A program made the translations under genes and the position numbers. From Dastarcus helophoroides (lineage: Eukaryota; Arthropoda; Insecta; Coleoptera; Bothrideridae), in the NCBI GenBank assembly GCA_028583605.1, contig CM053327.1, forward strand, positions 34,156,126 through 34,220,125: a DNA stretch of 64,000 bases, written 5' to 3'. Under the pieces are notes generated by a model. The model was not told the origin of the DNA, did no database searches, and saw only the letters and a program-made list of their open reading frames with translations. The stretch's first letter is position 1. Each line of letters opens with the position of its first letter. Of this stretch, positions 1 through 14,000 are shown piece after piece.

Positions 1-828
1 ATATATGGTAATTTTAACTGCGTACGTACGGAATTTTACCTTTAAATATATGGCAACACTGCACCACAGTTATCTTTCTTATTCAATCAACGACATAATG
101 ACTGAAAAGAAATATTAATGCTGCCATCTGTTGGCTTATTAATGCAGCTATTACTAGTAGAGTGAAGTAGAAAATAACATAACGACATAAATACATTTAC
201 ATAACAAATAAAAAATGTTTCTCATTAAATTTACACTGACCTGCATCTAAGGTAAATCGATCCGATGCTTCGGATTTTTGAATCATTCATTAGATCGATG
301 CTATATTTGAGATCGATCTAAAAAATCGACCTTGAGGCTTAAAAAAATCGATTTTTCGATTAATTGATCTCAAATCGACATCCCTAATGTTACTTCAGTT
401 TTTACTTTAATCCCCAAAATCGACACTTTTTTATCTCTGCTATGGCCTCAGTAAAATTGGAATTGATTTCGCTACCAAGCGTTTAAAATGAAAACTTTAA
501 TTTCTCAAAACTGCAACTTCCACCTCAAAGTTTCAACCATAATCTGAAAATTTCACAGGTTTTAAGTTTCGACGTTTTTTAAATAAAATTTTTCAGTTCA
601 TTTTCTCAATATTTTCCCCAGACTAGAGTAAAATTTAAGCTTGTGCCTTGGATTAGAGCTCAAACACATTTCAAACTTTTTTGTGTATATTTATTATTTC
701 TGTAAAAATTGTGGCTAAAAACCCAATCGATCCTGTTCTAGAAGTTTGGAGTTTCAAAGTTGAAATTTCAAGAAAAAAGGAGAATAATTCCAGTTGAAGG
801 CTGAAAAATTAAGTTTGTACCATCAAAT
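1..828 (-). repeat. Truncated inverted copy of the repeat at 6880-7712
   Basis: This stretch matches the reverse complement of about 6880-7712 closely, with scattered substitutions and a short extra segment near 418-440. It is cut by the left edge of the window, because the right-hand copy runs a few bases beyond where position 1 pairs. Around 360-390 it carries the motif GACATCCCTA, the same as the end of the hAT-like element at 6835-11469. The simplest reading is a second, oppositely oriented and end-truncated copy of that element, continuing left out of the window. Confidence 0.8.
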
Positions 829-1604
829 GTAAACTTGTTTCCTGAAATTTTTAAGTTAATCATCAATCAAAAGGGAACATTAGACTAATTAGATAAAACA
901 CTTTAAAAATATAACATGTTTATTAAGATGAATATTGCTATAGATTTTTAAAGAAACAACATAACAGCTAATAGTAAGAAAGTTAAATTAGATACATTTC
1001 AGATATATTCATGAACTCCATAAGTATCATATTGCATTTAACAGTTTAATTGAACAAAATTAAACATTATAATATAGTACTACATATTTTATATTAATCT
1101 TTTGGCACATCTGAAAATATACCATATATATATACAATAAAAATCTGAATTATCATTGGAGGTATTTGCTTTAATATGCTATTTTGCAACAATAATTAAC
1201 AAATTCATAAGACTGACGAGTAAAAATCGTCTAGTTAAGAATGAATTTAACAGATGTTATAAATAATGATATTCCCAAAATGCATCTTTTCAGCTTATTG
1301 TGACTCGAATCTGATCCTTGTTACTCCAATTGATTTTTGGTATTAAGAAAGTTATGTAATTATGAAAATTCTGTGCTGAAAAATACAAAAACACATTCTC
1401 TTTCACCTTCAGAATATGCAAACCATACTGATATTAACAAATATAATTATTTTTATACATTTCAAGGTACTTTTTTGTGGGTATACAGAACACAAAATAC
1501 ATTTGATTAAAATACACTTGAAATAAAATTCAAGAACAAATAATAATATTGTGTGTATGTATCTATTAAAAAAAAGTAACAATTAGATTTTATTTTATAA
1601 ACTG

Positions 1605-1720
1605 AGTATCTCTCTGAAGATGACAGCTTGGGATCGAAACGCATTAGAGCAACCTTTGCTGTGTTTTTTTTAATCTTTATTTATTTGGTTTCAAGGGAAG
1701 AGATTTGTATTTCAACTCAT
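1605..1720 (+). repeat. Half unit of the foldback repeat family
   Basis: One arm of the family that forms the 34-43 kb array. It reads CTCTGAAGATG, then CTTGGGATCGAAACGC and GAGCAACCTTTG, followed by the T-run and the GATTTGTATTTCAA end. The partner arm is missing, so this copy cannot fold into the long hairpin. Confidence 0.8.
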
Positions 1721-1945
1721 TACAAAATACATATTTGGCTCCGATATGGTATTTACAGCTGTGTTAAATGCACTTTTCGCACAGAACATTAACATAAGCT
1801 GTATTGAAGTAATAAGTTCAACGCTTATAAGAGGCATCAACAATGTTTGAACAAATATTCTAAAAGCAATTCAATTTAAAATTACGATCATTCAAAATGA
1901 TAATAATTCCAACATTTTAAAACAATACTTTGTGCACACATAAAT

Positions 1946-1951
1946 TTTATT
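1946..1951 (-). promoter_or_regulatory. Poly(A) signal AATAAA of the myosin gene
   Basis: On the minus strand AATAAA lies about 52 bases downstream of the myosin stop codon (2003-2005), a normal distance for a short 3' UTR. Confidence 0.55.
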
Positions 1952-2002
1952 TCTTATGGCAGTGTTTAAGAAACTGGTCATTGAGATATGTTTGGCGAAT
2001 TG

Positions 2003-5000
2003 TCACATAAGAATCTCCATTTTGTTAGCCTTTCGATATACTCGAATTTGTCCCGGCTGCACCTCAGGTAACCCAGCACATCTAAACATAAACGTGACGG
2101 TTTGATTCCCGAAATTGGCCTCAAACCTGCAATGAGAGATTCATTTAACCTAATCGTTTATGTAAATATTTATAACATTTACGTAAAATTTTATAAATAC
2201 ATTTTTACTGATGAAAAACTATGACAAATATAAAATGATTAACGTGGGCAGTCCACATTTTCTTTGTTTTTTTAGGCGCTTTGTTTACTTACTCTGATCC
2301 GATATTTACTTCAGGCGGCTTTCCCCGTTGCATTTTGGACCACAAGAAATAATTTCGTTACTATTTCGATGACATGTCCCGTCTGAAATACAAAATCACC
2401 TTTCTTCTTATTCATATCGCTTTGAAATAAACATCCAGGTGCATCTGAGGTCGTACTGGAAGTTTCTACGTTTGTCGTTGATCCCTACAAAATGTTTAAA
2501 ATGTAAATACTGATTAGCTTTTAAAGAATTAATCCTACGAATCATAGAATTAATTTTCGATCGAAATCCTTTGGGATCGTAGGGTATGATTTATATACTT
2601 TGGAAGTGGAGCTTTACAATATAATCACTTAAGGTGACATAAAGGGGTCAGTTTTTAATAAACTTACAGTCCGCACGTGAACCACAGCGACATCATCCAG
2701 AAACGGTGATAGAGACATTTTGTAAATATCCGAGGCAGGCACACGATACTTAATTTGTAATGTTCGTTGATCTAGTAGCAGCATGGATCGGGTAGAAATA
2801 ACAAGGAGAATAGGGACAAACTAAAACATTAAAAAGTAAGCGACGCACGTCATTTTAAATGAATTAATTACTTTTCCGCTGGATCTTGCAATTTTATTGA
2901 TTATATCGGCAAAAACCACATATTGGTCATTTGTTTCTGTACACAACTTCTTCCATTGTATATTTTGCCTAAGTCGAACATAATCTCCAAGAAAAGGATG
3001 TGATACACTAAAAATGTTTGATATTTTTAATAAATTTTCAGTTTAGTAAATGAGCAATCGCTTTACAAAAGAGCTACTCGGGGAAATAATAGAGCAACAT
3101 AGTTACCTTCTAAGATATGAACTTTTTCTATTTTTAAAGATAAAACTAGCTGTCACTTTTTCTCTCATTCTATTTCTAGCAGTTTGGTCGAATTTTTGCC
3201 TGTATTTGTGGCACCTCCAACGATGATGGATATTCTTTAACAAATTATTGGTTTCCGTCAATTTCGAATGGCAGGAAGGCCAATCTCTCCAGATAGGTGA
3301 CCTGGATTCCACTGGTAAATTAACCAGAAGATTCATAAGGTATTGTCGCCTCTGCAAATGAAATAAACATAAAGCAATGACAACAAAAGTAGACAATGCA
3401 TTTAATCTTAACAAAAAGAAAAAATTAACGGGATAGTATAGTAGCAGTAAATTTTATAAATCATAAACTGGAACTATTGTCAGACTTACTATAAATACGT
3501 TAAACAGGATATTTACTATTTTTTCTTCAAAGTTTTTAGACAATCTTTTATTTTAGAACCTTACATTTTCTCCTAGAAACATCGAATTAAAACTTGGAAC
3601 GTAATTTTAAGAAGGTGGTCAATATTTGAAAGAAAACTTCTCGAAATGTATACAAAAAAAATTTCCATTTTCATCGTAATTTTTTTTAAACGCGATTATT
3701 CGAGTTTATTCTCGAAATTTTCATTTTGATTGTTTTGCATAATCCCGTAATTGTTGTTTTTTTTTTAATTCGAATTCAAACTCAAATTCGACTTCAAATT
3801 TAGATTTTCTTTAAGGCATAACTTTGTTTTCTGTTTTACTTTTCTAGACATTTAAACTAACTTAAAAAGCTTGAACATTTTTAGTTTAAACTGGACATTT
3901 CGAAATACACCAATACCTCGCTTTGCGTCGTTTCGTTTTGCATTTTTTCGAAGTTGCGTCGCTGCTTAATTAATACTAATTTTAACTGTGCGTCGTTAGA
4001 TTTTCAAGGTTGCGTTGTTTTGGGTTCGAGTCTAATTTTTCTTTTGAAATTTTCTTTTTTTTTCTAAAAGATGGCACCACTTTTGTTTCTAATTGCGCCA
4101 TGCCATCAAAACTCGAGGACTCCCTTTCTAACCGAAAATCAACGCACTTTTAATACAGTTTAATTTTCACTTTGTTTTGTTAATTTTAGATTTCAGTTTT
4201 AATTATGTAGTGTGTTGTGCTTTTTGTAACGTTTCAATTAGTGTGTTGTGCTTTTTTTAAAAGAGAATAATAAATTTTTATAAATTTTTACGGGTTGTTT
4301 CTGGTTGCAAAAAAGGTAAATATTTTTTCAATTTATTTATTGGCAGAGTTATATTATTTTTTTTACATACACTTGTAATTTTTTTAGCCAAATGAGTGGA
4401 AAGGGCGCTGCTGGTAGAATTACCAAAAATAAAATAAAAACTATCAGCTTGGAGACAAAATTAGATATTCTGCGACGATTTGATAAGGGAGAGAAGGCTG
4501 TGGAGATAGCAAAGGCTGTTGGTCTGGCTGCAACAACTGTCAGAACTATTAGAGATCGAGATGGGGATAAAATAAGAGAGGCTGCAAAATCTGCAACATC
4601 ATTAGATGCTAAAACGATGACCCGTACAAGGAGTGCTTTGATGATCAAAATGGAGTCCTTGCTTTCTCTTTGGATTGAAAATAAATTTGCGCAGAGAATA
4701 CCATTAAGTAAAATGGTAATTCAGACGAAAGCAAAAAGCTTATTTGATGACATAAAAAGTAAAGCAGCAGTATCCAACGATAATGCTAGTGGTAGTAATA
4801 CAGACAAGAATGAAACATTTAAAGCTAGTCAGGGCTGGTTTGAGAGATTCAAGGTTCGCTCAAATCTGCACAACATTGCTCTTAAAGGCGAAGCAGCTAG
4901 CGCTGATTTAACTGCTGCAGAACGCTACCCGACAGAGTTAAAAGCATTAATTCATTAAATATGAAGGTGCTATGATCCGAAACAAGTCTGTAATGTTGAC

Positions 5001-8000
5001 GAGACTGGGTTATTTTGGAAACGTCTACCTAACGTCTACCAAACAGAAAAATCTGCGCCAGGATTTAAAGCTAGCAAGGATAGACTGACTCTTCTTCTTG
5101 GTGGTAATGCAAATGGTGATTTCAAATTTAAACCACTTCTCATTTATCAATCAGAAAATCCAAGAGCTATGAAAGGTTGTTCAAAGAATCTGCTTCCTGT
5201 CCACTGGCGAGCAAACAAAAAAGTATTGATGACAACATCATTATTTCAAAACTGGGTTTCAACTTGTGCTCTTCCAGAAATTAAAGCTTATTGCAACATG
5301 GAAAACTTAAACTTTAAGGCTTTGGTCCTAGTAGACAATGCTCCTGACCACCCAGTTTATGTTGATGAGTTGTCAGAAAACGTGAAATTTGTATTTTTTG
5401 CCGCCTAATACGACACCACTTATTCAGTCAATGGATCAGGGAGTAATATCGACTTTTAAAAGTTATTACCTTCGACGAACTTTTAAACTTCTTTTAAGTG
5501 AGACTGATGGACAAGATAAGCCTACCATGCTAGAGTTTTGGCAAAAGTTCAACATTATGAAAGCCATAAAAATTATTTCCAATTCGTGGGAGGAGATTAA
5601 ACCATCTTGCATGAATGGTGTTTGGCGCAAAATATGGCCTGAATGTGTTCACCGAATATGCGCTGCAGAAGTTGATGGTGCACCAGCTGTTCGTCATGAA
5701 ATTTCTAATTTATCTAGAGAGTCTAATTTTGAAGGTATGGAGGAGACTGACATAAATGAATTGCTAACCTCGCACAACCAAGAATTCTCTAATGAAGAAC
5801 TCTTGCAACTGGAATTGCAATTTGCTAATGAAGAAGATGACAGTGACCGTTCAATAGAAATCTCCGAAGAACAAAATTTAACCTCCAAACAAATTTCCAA
5901 AGCGATGTGTTTGATTGACGAAGCTATGGAGATTTTTTTTTAAAAACGATCCTGACAGCGGAAGGAGTTTTAAAGTGTCTCAGGCGGTAGCTACAAATAT
6001 CAGTTGCTACAAGGAAATTTATTTTACGTTGAAAAAAAAACGCTGTTCAGCAAACATTGGACCAATTTTTTGTGAAAGAAAACCCACTTACGACAACAGC
6101 CGCTATGGACTCGTCAGACAGTGATTAATTTTAATTTTGTTTTTCATAAATTAATTGAATATGTTATTTTGTTTTAATTGAATACGTTTTTTTTTGTTTT
6201 TTGTATGTATGTAATAAAATTTTATATTATTTTTGTTTTTTAAATGTTTACTTTGTTCAATTTTCTTTTTAAAAAGTAGCATTTTCGTAACCCTGGAACC
6301 TATCTTCGATCTTTACATGGTTTGCTATAGAAAATCTTAATTTACTTTGCGTCGTGTTTTTTTAGAACGTAACCCCGACGCAAAGTGAGGTATTGGTGTA
6401 AATGCTGTTGGTTAACGTCGAGCACAAATTTAAATCTTCATTTTATAGGGAACGCCTCGCTTCAATAGAGAACATGCCAGTGGTTTCATATTACGTAATT
6501 TTTTTTAGTCATCACTTCAACTCTGATAGTGCTTTTAATTCTTTTTATTTAATTTTCTGCTATTTTTTTAACCTTGGTGGCTCGTCCAAAATCTTTAACT
6601 TGTGATGAGGCCCCAATCAAGCAAAAAATTGGGCACCACAGTGTGAGATTATCAGAATACTTGCCTTCCATTGAATATAATGCCTCTGTATTACTTTACA
6701 AGCCCATTCAACCTGTTTATGATGTTTTTCTTTCTCTAGTTCTTCTCTCGCCTACAAAAAAAGTAGTCACAAATTGAATTTATCTTAAAAAAGCTATTTC
6801 ATAGTATGCAGTATAAAAGCCAAACTCTACTAGCTAGGGATGTCGATTTGAGGTCGATTAATCGAAAAATCGATTTTTTCGAGTCTCAAGCTGATGGTAC
6901 GAACTTAATTTTGTCAACCTTAAACTGGAATTATTCTCCTTTTTTCTTGAAATTTCAACTTTGAAACTCCAAACTTCTAGAACAAGATCGATCGGGTTTT
7001 TAGCCACAATTTTTACAGAAATAATAAATATACACAAAAAAGTTTGAAACAGGTTTGAGCTCTAATGCAAGGCACAAGCTTAAATTTTACTCTAGTCTCG
7101 GGAAAATATTGAGAAAATAAACTGAAAAATTTTATTTAAAAAACGTCAAAACTTAAAACCTATGAAATTTTCAGATTATGGTTGAAACTTTGAGGTGGAA
7201 GTTGCAGTTTTCAGAAATTAAAGTTTTCATTTTAAACGCTTGGTAACAAAATCAATTCCAATTTTACTGAGGCCATAGCAGAGGTAGATTGTGGGGATTA
7301 AAGTAAAAACTGAAGTAACATTAGGGATGTCGATTTGAGATCAATTAATCGAAAAATCGATTTTTTAAAGCCTCAAGGTCGATTTTTTAGATCGATCTCA
7401 AATATAGCATCGATCTAATGAATGATTCAAAAATCCGAAGCATCGGATCGATTTACCTTAGATGCAGGTCAGTGTAAATTTAATGAGAAACATTTTTTAT
7501 TTGTTATGTAAATGTATTTATGTCGTTATGTTATTTTACTACTTCCATCTACTAGTAATAGCTGCATTAATAAGCCAACAGATGGCAGCATTAATATTTC
7601 TTTTCAGTCATTATGTCCTTGACTGAATAGGAAAGATAACTGTGGTGCAGTGTTGCCATATATTTAAAGGTAAAATTCCGTACGTACGCAGTTAAAATTA
7701 CCATATATTCACAAAAATTACTTTGCGTCATTTTATTACCTGTTACCGGTCTTAAAAACTTCAATTTAGTGGTTAGCGTATTAATAAATACGCTACAAAA
7801 ATCGAAAAAAGTTTATTTACTTTTTTTGAAGTAAAAATAACAAGAGCGTAGAAAGGACATCAATTTGAAAAAAAATTATCATGGAATGTTGACCTTTTCT
7901 CTTCTAAATCCCGAGATTAAAGTCAAAATTTCGACTTTAATGTCAAAATTTTGAAAAAAAGTCGAAATTTGGAGTTTAGGGTCGAAATTTCCAGAAAAAA

Positions 8001-11000
8001 GTAGAAATTTCAATTTTTAAATCGAAATTTAACGAAATGTTACCAAGGCGTAGAAAGGACATCGATTTAAAAAAAAATATTATTTTAAAAATTTCGACGC
8101 TTTTCTCAAACTTCGATTTTTATTTCAAGTTTTGAATTTTTTCTCAAGTTTCGACTCTTTTCTCAAAATTTCGACTTTTTTCTGGACATTTCGACTTTTT
8201 TCTGAAAATTTTCACTTTTTCAAAATGTTACAAAGACGCAGAAAGGAAATCGAATAAAAAAATGCTATTTGCAGAAATTTCGACATTTTTTCTCAAATTT
8301 CGATTTTAAGCTCGAAATTTCGACTTTTTTCTCGAAATTTCCAACTTTTTCACAAATTTCGACTATTTTTCTCAAAATTTCGACTTTTTTCTCGAAATTT
8401 TGACTTTTTTCTGAAATTTCGATTTTTTGTCGAAATTTAGAAATTTTTGTTCTCGAAACTTCGATCTCGTTTTACTAGATTTCAAATTTTCCTGAAATTT
8501 CTACTTGAACTAATTTTTAAACGAATTAATACCTTTCGCAATTTATTCTCGACGAATTTTTCTCGAAATATTTTGATAATTCCTCGAAACTCATTTTAAC
8601 GTTTCTGACAATTTTGTCACATTTTTGAATCTACAAATTCATTGGACTTTTTTTCTCAATTAAATCTTTACGATTTGGGTAAACGATAATTTCAGACTTC
8701 GATTTTTTCAATTTAGATCTTTTTTAATCACTTTTCAAATTTCGACTTTTTTTCTGCATTTCGACTTTTTTTGAAAATTTAACTTTTTCAAAACTGTACT
8801 GTTGGAGTATTCGTAAATTATTTTCAATCGACTTCTCATTGATTTTAGGAATCCAATTTCATCGTTCGCTTTTCTCGAAATTGCTACTTAAAGTTGTCGA
8901 ATAGAAAATTTCCTAGATGCGTCCGAAAGATTATCGAATTTCTTTTTCTCGAATATTTCGCCTTTTTACTCGAAATTTCGATTTTCATTTCTCAAATTTT
9001 GATCGAACAGTTTTTCTCGAAATTTGACTTTTTAAATTAAAATTTCGCTTTTTTATTTGGACATTTTTCTTAATTTAGCTCAAAAATCTTTACGACTTTT
9101 TTTGAAATTCACTTTTTCGATCTCAAAGTGGCGTTTAAATTGTTCCAAAATTCTACTTTTTTCTCAAATCTCATTTTGTCAAATTTCGATTTTTTCTCTT
9201 TAGCTTAAATTTTGACTTTTTCTCAAATTTCGACTTTTTTCTCGAAATTTTGACCACTTAATATTCGAATAATTTTAGAAATTGTTACTCTAAATTCAAT
9301 CGACTTTTTCGCAAATTTCGATTTTTTTCTCAAAATGTCGACTTTTTTTCTCGAAACACTTTTCAAAGTTTACTCTTAAAGATTTTCATTCGACTTTTTC
9401 TCTTCAATATCATTTGACTTGTACGAAATTTCATTGAACATTTTATCGTAAAATTTCGACTTTTTTCTCAAAATTTCGACATTTTTCTTAAATTTAGACT
9501 TTTTTCTCAAAATTCTACTTTTTTTTGGAAATTTCAACTTTTGCGAAATGTTACAAAGACGTAGAAAAGACATCGATTTACAAAAATTGTTATTTTTAGA
9601 AATTTCGACTTTTTTTCCCAAACTTCGATTTTAAGCTCGAAATTTCGACTTTTTTCTCGAAAATTAGACTTGTTTCTTAAATTTTGACTTTTTTTTCTCA
9701 GATTTCAACTTTTTTCTCGAAATTTTGACCTTGATATAAAAATGTCGACATTTTTTTCGGAAATTTTGACTTTAGAGTGAAAATTTTGACTTTTTTCGAA
9801 ATTTCGACTTTTTTTTCCCCAAAATTTCGACTTTTTTCTCGAAATCTCCACTTTTTGTCAAATTTCGATTTTTTCTCGAAATTTCGACGTTTTTCTCAAA
9901 TATCGACTTTTTTCTCGAAATTTTGACTTTGATATCGAAATTTCGATATTTTTCTCAAATTTCGACTTTTTTCTCGGAATTTCGACTAACGTATTTCCCA
10001 AATTTCGACTCTTCTTCTCGAAATTGCGAGCTTATAAGCTCATAGTTTCGACTTTTTCTCAAATTCTGACTTTTTTCTCGAAATTCTAGTCTTAATCACG
10101 AAATTTCGATGTAGAACTTCGAAATTTCAAATTTTTTCTCGAAATTTCAACTCAAAACTCGAAATTTCTAAGAAAAAAACCAAAATTTGCTAATTAAACA
10201 TAGCAATTATTGGTCGCACCCTACTACCAACTATCAAGATTGTTGGGAAAGAGGAGTGGTGGGAAGTAACTGCCTAATTTAACCATAGAGTCTGCTTAGT
10301 ATAGAGCGACTTATTCTCAAAATTTCGAGAAAAAATTCGATATTAAAGTCGAAATTCCGAGATTAAAGTCGAAATTTCGAGATTAATCTCGGAATTTTAG
10401 AAAAAAAAGTAGAAATTACAAGAGAAAAGGCGAATTTTCGAGAAAAAAGTCGAAATTTTGAGTGTAAAGTCGAAATTTTGAGTGTAAAGTAGAAATTTCG
10501 GGTTTAAAGCCGAAATTTCGGGTTTAAAGCCGAAATTTCGAGAGTAAAGTCGAAATTTGGAGAAAAAAAGTCGAAATTTCGAAAAAAATCGACATTTCGA
10601 GAAAAAAGTCAAAATCTCTTAAAATATTTTTTTAAATCAATGTCTTTTTTTACGCCTTCGTAAAATGTCGAAATTTCAAAACATAATTTTTTTAATCAAC
10701 GCCTTTCTACGCTTTTGTAAAATGTGGACTTTGAACTTGAAATTGTGAATTTTTTCTCGAAAATTCTACTGTAATCTTAAAATGTCAAGAAAACAGTCGA
10801 AATTTTGGGTAATAAAAAATTGAATTTACTGAACGTATCCTACTGCTAAGTGTCAATATTAAATTGTAAAAGAGTTGGTGCTTAGAATATAGTCTTATAT
10901 TCTAAGGGTTGGTAGGGCTTAACTGTCATCTGCCTAACTTAACCATAGAATAAGAAATTTCGACTTATCTTGAAATTTTGTGAAAAAAAGTTGAAATTTC

Positions 11001-14000
11001 GAGATTGAAGCCAAAATTTCGACTTTATCTATGAAATTTCCTCAAAAAAAGTCGAAATTTGGAAAATAAAGTAAAAATTTCCACTTTAATTTCCAGTTTA
11101 AACTTCATATTTCTAAATATATTTTTATAAATGAATGCCCTTTCTGTATCTTCGTAAAGAACCAAAAATGCATAAATAAAAAACAAAGCAGAAAATAAAT
11201 ATGTATCGGACTTTTCTAATTAGGAGTAAATAATTAAAATATAAATATTAGTGTTTAAAATTCAAGAAAAAACTTTCAAAATTAAACTACGCCAATTCAT
11301 TATTATCATTCAATTTTTCTTTTATTAGAAATGTTTCAAAATTTCACCAACAAGGTGATTAATCGGAAATCGATCTTTCAGCGCCCAATTTTACCGGGAA
11401 TCGATAGTTTTGCTCACGATTCGAATCGATCCAAAAATCGATTATTTTAAAAAGGAATCGACATCCCTACTACTAACTAAACAACTGTCCTTTACCAAAA
11501 GACGTACCGCTCTATACAAAGACCATAACTTCCTCCCTTTAAACGGAATTCCATATTTTAGTTCCTGAAATCGGCATGCACATGCAAACATTCATAAACA
11601 TTAACGAACCCGACGTTAACAATGATAACTTACCCTCCAACTCCTCCAAGCGGCCGCGATTATCATCTGACTATGTTTGATTTCTTTGAATTTTTGCCGC
11701 GCGCAATACCCGCGCCAACATTTTTGGATAAGCAAAGCGAGATCGTGTAACCTAATTTTTCGAAAATCCTCCAACTCGAACACCGTCCTCGGGCTCCTCA
11801 TAAACAATTTCGTTCTACCATAGGTGAACTCAGCCGACGGTATAGGCAGAGACCTCAGTATGACTGACACGCCTTCTATCGGCGAACCGCGCCACCTGGG
11901 CCAAGTGTTGGCACAAACAACTTTATATCTACTGAGAAACTGAGAGTATGGCAGTTTGTGACAGAAGCCCGACCTCCACACCTGCACCGTCGACATCAAA
12001 TTTAAATATCGCACCTACAACGACATCGGTGAGTCGACTCTAATGAAGTCGATTTTATTCGAATACCTGATGCTGAATCAGACACATGTCGAATTTTTTA
12101 GGAAGTTTTAACTCGTTCGGTCTCATGCATCGAATGTAGTGAATCTGACGGAGAGTCATACTCTTCAATAAGGCATTTAAGGATTCCTTTAGTTGTTTTG
12201 ATTTGGAAACTGGTCTTTTAACGTTGAATCTTTTCGGGTTTCCTTCCAGAAAGAGAACTTTTATCAACGAATGATCACAGCGGAACATAGCTCTTGATAA
12301 TTCTTTTGGTAAAGTGTCTTTGTTTTTATCGATAAAATTGTGAACACTGTAGGTGACACTTCCAGCAAAATGACGAATTCTGGAAATACGTCCTGTTAGT
12401 TTTGTTGTTAAGTTATTTGATAAACTTACTCAAAACAATATGATGGCAGTGTTGAATCAGCTGCTAAACAATGCGAATGGCCTGCACAGCATTGCTCAAC
12501 TCTAGTAAGATATGCAGCGTCAGTTTGAATGTGAGGTTCCTCCAGTAACGACAATATGCCGTGACTTTCGTGTTCTAACAATTGACAAATAGTTCTAAAA
12601 AGAATTGCCAAATTACATAGATTCACCGCATTATTGATACACAAATCTTGCCCCCTGAAACCAAGAGAGATTAAAAAACGCAACAGTTGCTCTAACGCGT
12701 TTCGATAGCCACGCTATCATCTTCCATATGATAGCTTGGCTATCAAACTGTTGTGTTTTTTAATCTTTCTTGGTTTCAGGCGACAAGATTTGTGTACCAA
12801 TTTTCGAAGATAACGAACGTTCTACCAAAATTCTCTGCATTACGTAGTAAGAACGACAACGAACAAACGTGTTTCAAACTTTTTTTTTAATATTTACGTC
12901 AAAGGTAAATATTTTCAATAATTTTTTTAATTTTCATAGAAATTTTTGAAGGCTATCAGATAAATGCTTCATTCATTAAGAATGTACTTACATATTATTA
13001 AAAAAATCTATTTTATTCCATTCTAAACCTTCCTTTATTATTTCCTCTTGCTCGTCCTTCAGTGTGGCACTAATGACAATTTGATGTAGCTTCTCATTGC
13101 AATAATTAATCATCAGCTGCTCAAATTTATTGTGCTCAAATACCTCAAATCCATAAAAATCTAATATCCCTAACACTTTTCTTCTACCAGGTTTTCCAGC
13201 CTAAACCAAATCAAGTAAATAAGACTCAGATTTATCATTAATACACTCACCCGCATAATATCATTCATTTTATTTATAAGCCACGTAAACAGACGGCTGT
13301 ACAATGTCTTGCATAGCGTATCCCTAATTTTCGTAGCTTCAGTTGCGTTCAGGTCCCCAAAAATAGTTTCTTGTATTTGTCGACTTGTCAAGGCTCGTTG
13401 AAGCCATCTCGGTTCAGCACCCAACAACTCGCAAATCTCAAATAATTCTACAAGACAGTTGTTTTAAAAAATAGGTCTAGTCACTGGAAAATCTATTTTA
13501 TCTTAAATACAAACTACTCGGAAAAAGACAACCCTATAACCTTGTAGCACTACGAGTAGGAGGCAAAGATGCCGTTTTAAGGGACAAAGCCCACTCACAA
13601 TTTAGCAATGTTACCACTTGTTTCTTATTTACAATTTACATAGGAAAAAACGATAATGAAGCATAAATCAGCTTAGCTCTGAAGTTGCATGAATTTGATT
13701 TTTTACAACTTTTCAAGACTTTCATTATCGGATTTAAAAGATTTTGAAATTACGGCACGTGTAGGATTCTGGATTTGAGGTGGGTTGTCTAGAATGTAGG
13801 CCAGCACTTAGGATGCCCTCAAAACGTGTAGGGTTTGGCCAATTTAAAGTCTTTCTTACCATACTCATTGCTTATTACACATCCATCAGTACCATCAATG
13901 TTATTGCAAGGCACAAATTGCAAATTGCCTAATTTCAGTACAACAGCCACGATTTGAAAATATTTCCACGATATTTTCATCAGTAAATTCGAGGATTCTC

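Larger units (their letters stand above)
829..2002. other. AT-rich 3' flank of the myosin gene
   Basis: No gene was recognised. It contains a half unit of the foldback repeat (about 1605-1720) and, next to the myosin stop codon, a poly(A) signal in minus-strand orientation at 1946-1951. The rest is AT-rich sequence without clear coding bias. Confidence 0.5.
3352..11633 (-). other. 8.3 kb myosin intron filled with transposons
   Basis: The exon encoding the IQ motifs (ending at 11634) joins directly in phase 0 to the tail exon starting at 3351, so this whole stretch is one intron. It contains the Tigger element (3908-6398) and the hAT-like element (6835-11469). I see no further myosin exon in it. 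The remaining gaps, 3420-3905 and 6400-6834, are AT-rich with no recognised features. Confidence 0.8.

Noticed and set aside
1..7712. A single 7.7-kb transposon with about 830-bp terminal inverted repeats carrying myosin exons
   Set aside because: The right repeat lies inside a separate element (6835-11469) with its own ends and 8-bp flanks, and the left repeat is truncated at its inner end. Two inverted copies of one element explain the pattern better.
9376..10612. Lys/Phe-rich open frames in the low-complexity tract
   Set aside because: By-products of the AAATTTCGA repeat, without codon structure.
13540..13600. Short match (GCACTACGAGTAGGA) to the 3' end of the LINE family in a myosin intron
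   Set aside because: The match is only about 15 bases and its surroundings do not align, so it is too short to call a LINE copy.
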